From Botryococcus braunii (taxonomy: Eukaryota; Chlorophyta; Trebouxiophyceae): a stretch of DNA of 17,080 nt. Position numbers and translations under genes: made by a program. Each line of letters begins with the position of its first letter. Within the stretch, counting starts at the first letter, position 1. The stretch spans positions 200,427-217,506 of the forward strand of contig KV908595.1 in the NCBI GenBank assembly GCA_002005505.1, in the 5' to 3' direction. Positions 13,342 through 17,080 of the stretch are shown one piece after another. The notes under the pieces are model-generated. The model searched no databases. It saw nothing but the letters and a program-made list of their open reading frames with translations, and was not told where the DNA came from.

Positions 13342-16300
13342 ATGAGTAATTCAGCTGGAGCACCTGCTCCTGGTGGTAATCCAACGGTTGCCTCAGGTAG
13401 CACACCTGACCCATATAATCCTGTTTATAACAACCAGAAATTGGTACAATCTCTGGATGTTGATTGTATAAATGGGTTCAGGTGGGCTAAGGATGTTGAA
13501 AATGTTGCTAATAGTAAGAGAATCAGGATATGCCTTGAAGAGGAACACCCGGATACGCCTGGGGACTCACTGGCTATGAGTCTAGTGACAGAAAAGATTC
13601 CCGACGAGTGGATAGATAAAGCGCTCGACATGCCTTCAGCCAAGCAAGCCTATGAGTGGCTGAAAGGTAAGTTCACAGGAGGTAAAAATCAAAAGCTCAT
13701 GTCTAAATGGGCTTTTCTCCTTGATTCAGGTAAAATCGAGGATGCCCAGACCTACATGGCATTTGTAGCCATGAAGTTCAAGCTGGCTAGAGGTCTTAGG
13801 GCAAATAATCACCCTGTGGATGATGAGCGCCTCATAATGGGAATTGTCAGTGGGCTGCCCAAGGCTTTTTCTCATGATTTAGGCCATCTGTATGATTCAT
13901 GCTTGGGAAAAGATGAGGATGAGGTTGTGTCTCGTATCAGTGCCAGTGCAAAATTCTTAGGAATCGATCAGCACAAGGCTCCCTCTGCGTCAGCAAACCT
14001 TGTTCCTCCTCCCAGACCAAGGAATGCCCCTACTTATGAGGGTGTGAGGCCTAAGGGCATGCCTCATGATCTACCAACAGAGTTTCGTGGCTGTTGGTTC
14101 TGCCTTGGAGATGGTCATAGAAGGCAGGACTGTCAGAAGTACAAAGATGATTGTGCCAGGAGAGCTGCAATCATGGCTGGCAAGGGGCGATCTCAAAATC
14201 CTGTTGGAGGAATGGCCATGATTGACTCCTCAGATTCAGGTAAATTGTCCTCACTATGGGTAGTAGATTCTGGAGCTTCCACACATATCTGCAATGATGT
14301 GAGATTAATGAATAATGTACATTGGTATCCAGTTCCAAAGGGTCTAAATCTGGCCACTGGTGAACATGTGGCGCAACGCAAAGCATCTGGAATCGTATGC
14401 TTGGTTGATCAGCAGGGCAACACATGTATGTTGAGGGATGTTGAATTTGTTCCGACTGCGTTGGAAAATTTAATGTCAGTATCTGCTGGAGTCGTCGACG
14501 GTCTTAGTTTTTCAACTATTTCAGTAGGTGAAGTCACAAATGTCTGCTGTCTGAAATCATCCTTCACAATGGAAGTTACAAAGGAGAGAGGGTTGTATTT
14601 TTGTTCAACATCATGTCAGTCAATGAAGCCCCCTCACACTGCTGGTCTTGCACACAAGTGCTCCGAGTATGATCTCTGGCATGCAAGGTTAGGACATCCT
14701 GGAAGTAAAAATATGGAACGACTGCAGACAGAAAATATGGTTAAAGGGATTGAAACCTCTTTATCTCCTTGCTCACATGGTCACTCACTATGCGAGGTGT
14801 GTGTTTTGGGTAAGCAGACTAGAGAAAGCTACCAGCGTTCCCCTGCAACGGCTACAGAGCGCCTACAGCTTGTCCATATGGATATTGTTGGTGAGCTTCC
14901 TGTACCGGGGGCAGAAGGGGAGAGGTATATGCTCACTGTGCTGGATGATTTTTCTAAGGCTGGTGAAGCAAGGGCTCTATGCTACAAGTCTCAGGTGGGC
15001 GATGCTGTTAAAGCAATCCTACTATATTTAGAAAATCAAACTGGTCACTCTGTAAAGGTGGTTAGGACTGACAGGGGGACTGAATTTGTTAACTCAGATT
15101 TACACGAGTTTTTTCAGTCAAAGGGCATCAGACATGAAACGTCTGCACCCTACACACCTCAACAAAATGGTAGGGCAGAGCGTTTTAACAGATCCTTAAA
15201 GGAGAAGGTTAGAATGTTGCTGCTACAAGCTAAGGCCCCACAAAGTATGTGGACCGACGCACTGCCTACTGCTGTCAGGCTACTTAATCTTAGAGCTACT
15301 AAGGGGAAGTCTTCCACCCCTTATGAGCTACTGTTCGGCAGGAAACCTTCTGTGCATTATTTGAGGGTCTTTGGCTGTCTGGCGTACATCAAAATTCCAG
15401 ACAAAGACTTGTCTGCCTTCTCCCCTAGGTCAGAGGCTGGTATGTTCGTGGGTTATGAACCAGCATCTAAGGCATACAGGATAAGGGTTGGCAGTAAGGT
15501 CAAGGTATCGAAAAATGTTAAGTTTTTCGAAGATAAATTGGGAATTCACACTCTCTCTACTGAAACCCAATTGCCCTCTGACTTCCCACGTGAAGTAACT
15601 TGTGATCAGGTGCCAAGCGCTGCAGATGAGGATGACTGGGATTTTGTCCCGGTTGACATTGCCGACGCCTTGGAGATGAACAGGGAAGCTGGAAGGGGAG
15701 TAGATCAAATCCTTCCAGCTAACCTAGAAGTTATGCAGAGACTGAACGAAGTTCTGAGGGAACAGGCTCAGGCGGAAGAGAGTGGGATCAGAGAGACACA
15801 TGGCTCAGCCATCTCAGGGGAAGAGTTAATGGGCCTTGGGACTGGACAGGAACCTCCAGAGGAGGGTGTGAATAATCCATGCTCAGAGTCGGATAACGAT
15901 AACTCATCACATGAGTCTGACAATGATGATGATGTGCAGGAAAGGGTGAGGGGTGGAACAAGTCGGTATGATCTAAGAGAGACACTTGCTCAACCAGATA
16001 AGTATGTTCCAGGCGCTTATCATGTAAAGGACAATCCATTACTAGGCGCAACAGAGGTTACACCACCCATGCAGAATGGAGCAAGAGAGAAAGTCAACAT
16101 TGCATCTAGAGATGTGAGGATTCCTAACGATTGGTTTGAAGCCAGGAATTCACCCCAATGGGTATACTGGCTGGAGGCCATCAACGAGGAAATGGACTCC
16201 ATCGAAGCGCATGAAACCTTCGAGTATTGTGACAAGCCATCACATGCAAAGGTGATCCCACTGAAGTGGGTTTATGCTATTAAAACTGATGGTTTTGGGG

Positions 16301-16455
16301 ATGTAGTCAGGTTCAAGGCTAGACTTGTTGCTCAAGGATGCAAGCAACGGCCAGGAGTGGACTATTTTGAGACGTTTGCTCCAGTTAGCACTCACTCCTC
16401 CAGGCGTGTGCTTCTAATTTGGCAAACGCAAATGGATGGAAGGTGCATCAGGTAG
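13342..16455 (+). CDS. Ty1/copia Gag-Pol polyprotein, truncated in reverse transcriptase
   Basis: This is a single 1037-codon frame. ATG 13342 is chosen as the first Met; the frame is open from 13306 after TGA 13303-13305. Residues 1 to about 240 are a copia-type Gag with a WLKGKFTGGKNQKLMSKW region. A CCHC zinc knuckle follows (C251, C254, H259, C264). The aspartic protease motif WVVDSGAS has catalytic D309. The integrase zinc module is H447, H452, C484, C487. The integrase core D514, D577, E613 has D-35-E spacing, and GMFVGY comes later. An acidic Ser/Asp/Asn linker lies at about 850-870. RT starts near W943 with IPLKWVYAIK and FKARLVAQGCKQ. The frame ends at TAG 16453-16455 after a one-base loss in a T-run near 16418-16420, shortly after FETFAPVS. 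Gag packages RNA, PR cleaves, IN inserts the cDNA and RT copies it. Confidence 0.92.
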   Translation: MSNSAGAPAPGGNPTVASGSTPDPYNPVYNNQKLVQSLDVDCINGFRWAKDVENVANSKRIRICLEEEHPDTPGDSLAMSLVTEKIPDEWIDKALDMPSAKQAYEWLKGKFTGGKNQKLMSKWAFLLDSGKIEDAQTYMAFVAMKFKLARGLRANNHPVDDERLIMGIVSGLPKAFSHDLGHLYDSCLGKDEDEVVSRISASAKFLGIDQHKAPSASANLVPPPRPRNAPTYEGVRPKGMPHDLPTEFRGCWFCLGDGHRRQDCQKYKDDCARRAAIMAGKGRSQNPVGGMAMIDSSDSGKLSSLWVVDSGASTHICNDVRLMNNVHWYPVPKGLNLATGEHVAQRKASGIVCLVDQQGNTCMLRDVEFVPTALENLMSVSAGVVDGLSFSTISVGEVTNVCCLKSSFTMEVTKERGLYFCSTSCQSMKPPHTAGLAHKCSEYDLWHARLGHPGSKNMERLQTENMVKGIETSLSPCSHGHSLCEVCVLGKQTRESYQRSPATATERLQLVHMDIVGELPVPGAEGERYMLTVLDDFSKAGEARALCYKSQVGDAVKAILLYLENQTGHSVKVVRTDRGTEFVNSDLHEFFQSKGIRHETSAPYTPQQNGRAERFNRSLKEKVRMLLLQAKAPQSMWTDALPTAVRLLNLRATKGKSSTPYELLFGRKPSVHYLRVFGCLAYIKIPDKDLSAFSPRSEAGMFVGYEPASKAYRIRVGSKVKVSKNVKFFEDKLGIHTLSTETQLPSDFPREVTCDQVPSAADEDDWDFVPVDIADALEMNREAGRGVDQILPANLEVMQRLNEVLREQAQAEESGIRETHGSAISGEELMGLGTGQEPPEEGVNNPCSESDNDNSSHESDNDDDVQERVRGGTSRYDLRETLAQPDKYVPGAYHVKDNPLLGATEVTPPMQNGAREKVNIASRDVRIPNDWFEARNSPQWVYWLEAINEEMDSIEAHETFEYCDKPSHAKVIPLKWVYAIKTDGFGDVVRFKARLVAQGCKQRPGVDYFETFAPVSTHSSRRVLLIWQTQMDGRCIR

Positions 16456-16517
16456 ATATTAAAACTGCCTTTCTGAATGGATCACTAGAAGAGGAAGTTT
16501 ATGTTTCTCAGCCTCCT
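16422..16517 (+). pseudogene. RT continuation in shifted frame, then break
   Basis: In the next frame copia RT continues as ANANGWKVHQVDIKTAFLNG and then SLEEEVYVSQPP, including the first catalytic Asp region. Similarity stops at about 16517, where the following codons do not resemble RT. The YVDD box and all later domains are absent. Confidence 0.85.
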
Positions 16518-16547
16518 TGCTTTCTCAAGCATTTCTGCTTGCGGCGT

Positions 16548-16679
16548 CACCTGCAGTGATGGCACGACGGCAGCGTCACTTCGTAGCCTGTGGGAAAAAC
16601 GTCCACGCTACAACGTTTCCAGAACAGACACAGCACTTCAAAGTAGAGGTTGTCAAGGATACAACATGCTCGGACAAGT
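16548..16679 (+). repeat. Direct repeat copy 1
   Basis: This copy starts CACCTGCAGTGATGGCACGA and ends CGGACAAGT. It matches 16941-17080 with one substitution (near 16599) over the first 75 bases, then a series of one- or two-base length differences. It directly follows the truncated RT, with about 30 bases of unassigned DNA between. No family is recognised. Confidence 0.85.
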
Positions 16680-16940
16680 CTTACAAATGATTAACTCTCA
16701 CTTGCTAAAGACCACGTAACACTAGCCTGTGATAGCAAGTTCAGCACAAGAGCTTGCGATGTTATTTAGTATAGAATACAATAATAGTTATCAGTAATCA
16801 GCAAGTCTCTTTGTGATTTGTAAGTGAACTATTACGCACAAGGTGGACGTACATAAGTCAATAGGAAACATTAGTGTCATGCATTCAATGCACAGCAGTA
16901 TCTACGTCAAGTGAGCAAATAGGGCTGAGAATCCTAAACA
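16680..16940. other. Spacer between the two direct repeats
   Basis: The 261 bp are AT-rich, with no open frame or RNA gene recognised. If the sequence after 17080 repeats this spacer, the array is a satellite of about 393 bp. If not, the flanking repeats could be terminal repeats of a small element. Confidence 0.5.
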
Positions 16941-17080
16941 CACCTGCAGTGATGGCACGACGGCAGCGTCACTTCGTAGCCTGTGGGAAAACCGTCCACG
17001 CTACAACGTTTCCAGGAACAGCACACAGCACTCTCCAACAGTAGAGGTTGGTCAAGGATACCAACATGCTTCGGACAAGT
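16941..17080 (+). repeat. Direct repeat copy 2 (reaches window end)
   Basis: This is the same unit as 16548-16679 but eight bases longer. All of the length differences are extra bases in this copy, mostly doubled letters. It may continue beyond the window. Confidence 0.85.

Larger units (their letters stand above)
11539..16520 (+). mobile_element. Ty1/copia LTR retrotransposon, 3'-truncated
   Basis: In order: a candidate 5' LTR (11539-12618), a primer-binding site next to it, a leader of about 700 bp, and a Gag-Protease-Integrase-RT frame in the Ty1/copia order (integrase before RT). The copy ends within the N-terminal part of RT, just after the QVDIKTAFLNG motif. It lacks the YVDD catalytic box, RNase H, the polypurine tract and the 3' LTR. 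From about 16520 the sequence no longer resembles copia and enters an unrelated direct repeat. It is therefore non-autonomous as seen, despite a long intact frame. Confidence 0.85.

Noticed and set aside
14171..16235. Minus-strand frames inside the copia coding region
   Set aside because: They are shadows of the long plus-strand Gag-Pol frame.

Overview
This is nuclear DNA of a photosynthetic eukaryote. Both host genes are split by short GT-AG introns, and one of them closely resembles a land-plant alpha/beta-hydrolase with a plastid-type leader. The introns are loaded with very long microsatellites, and a Ty1/copia retrotransposon is present. A streptophyte (charophyte-like) alga or an early-diverging plant would fit. 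That is inference, and the species cannot be read from the window.

Layout. (1) 1-5429, plus strand: the C-terminal 462 codons of an SMC-family ATPase gene. It has ten visible exons and every intron is phase 0. Its introns carry long (CA)n, (GA)n, (GT)n and (TC)n tracts and two long zero-spacer palindromes. (2) 5430-7279: gene-poor space between two convergent genes. (3) 9369-7280, minus strand: a complete five-exon gene for a 361-residue ABHD11/YbfF-type alpha/beta-hydrolase, probably plastid-targeted. (4) 9370-11538: intergenic, with a degenerate dispersed repeat also seen at 1961-2030 and, more weakly, near 5045-5095. (5) 11539-about 16520: a 3'-truncated Ty1/copia element with a candidate LTR, a primer-binding site resembling the half-tRNA-iMet type used by Drosophila copia, a long leader, and a Gag-Protease-Integrase-partial RT frame. 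(6) 16548-17080: a direct repeat of about 130-140 bp (two copies, 393 bp apart) that replaces the missing 3' half of the element.

The standout observation is inside the candidate LTR. A 249-bp segment at 12364-12612 is an exact, precisely spliced version of the segment at 11898-12321 just upstream. Two GT-AG introns (92 and 83 bp, the first with a perfect TACTAAC branch site) are missing from the second copy. A third junction falls exactly at a CAG|GTGAGA donor. The second copy begins at an A that has a TATA-like box 25-32 bp upstream in the first copy, so it looks like a cap-to-PBS copy of spliced RNA joined behind an unspliced R region. The simplest reading is a reverse-transcription product in which strong-stop cDNA of spliced leader RNA was attached to the end of an unspliced 3' R, giving an LTR with both versions in tandem. 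The element therefore appears to carry introns in its own R-U5 leader.
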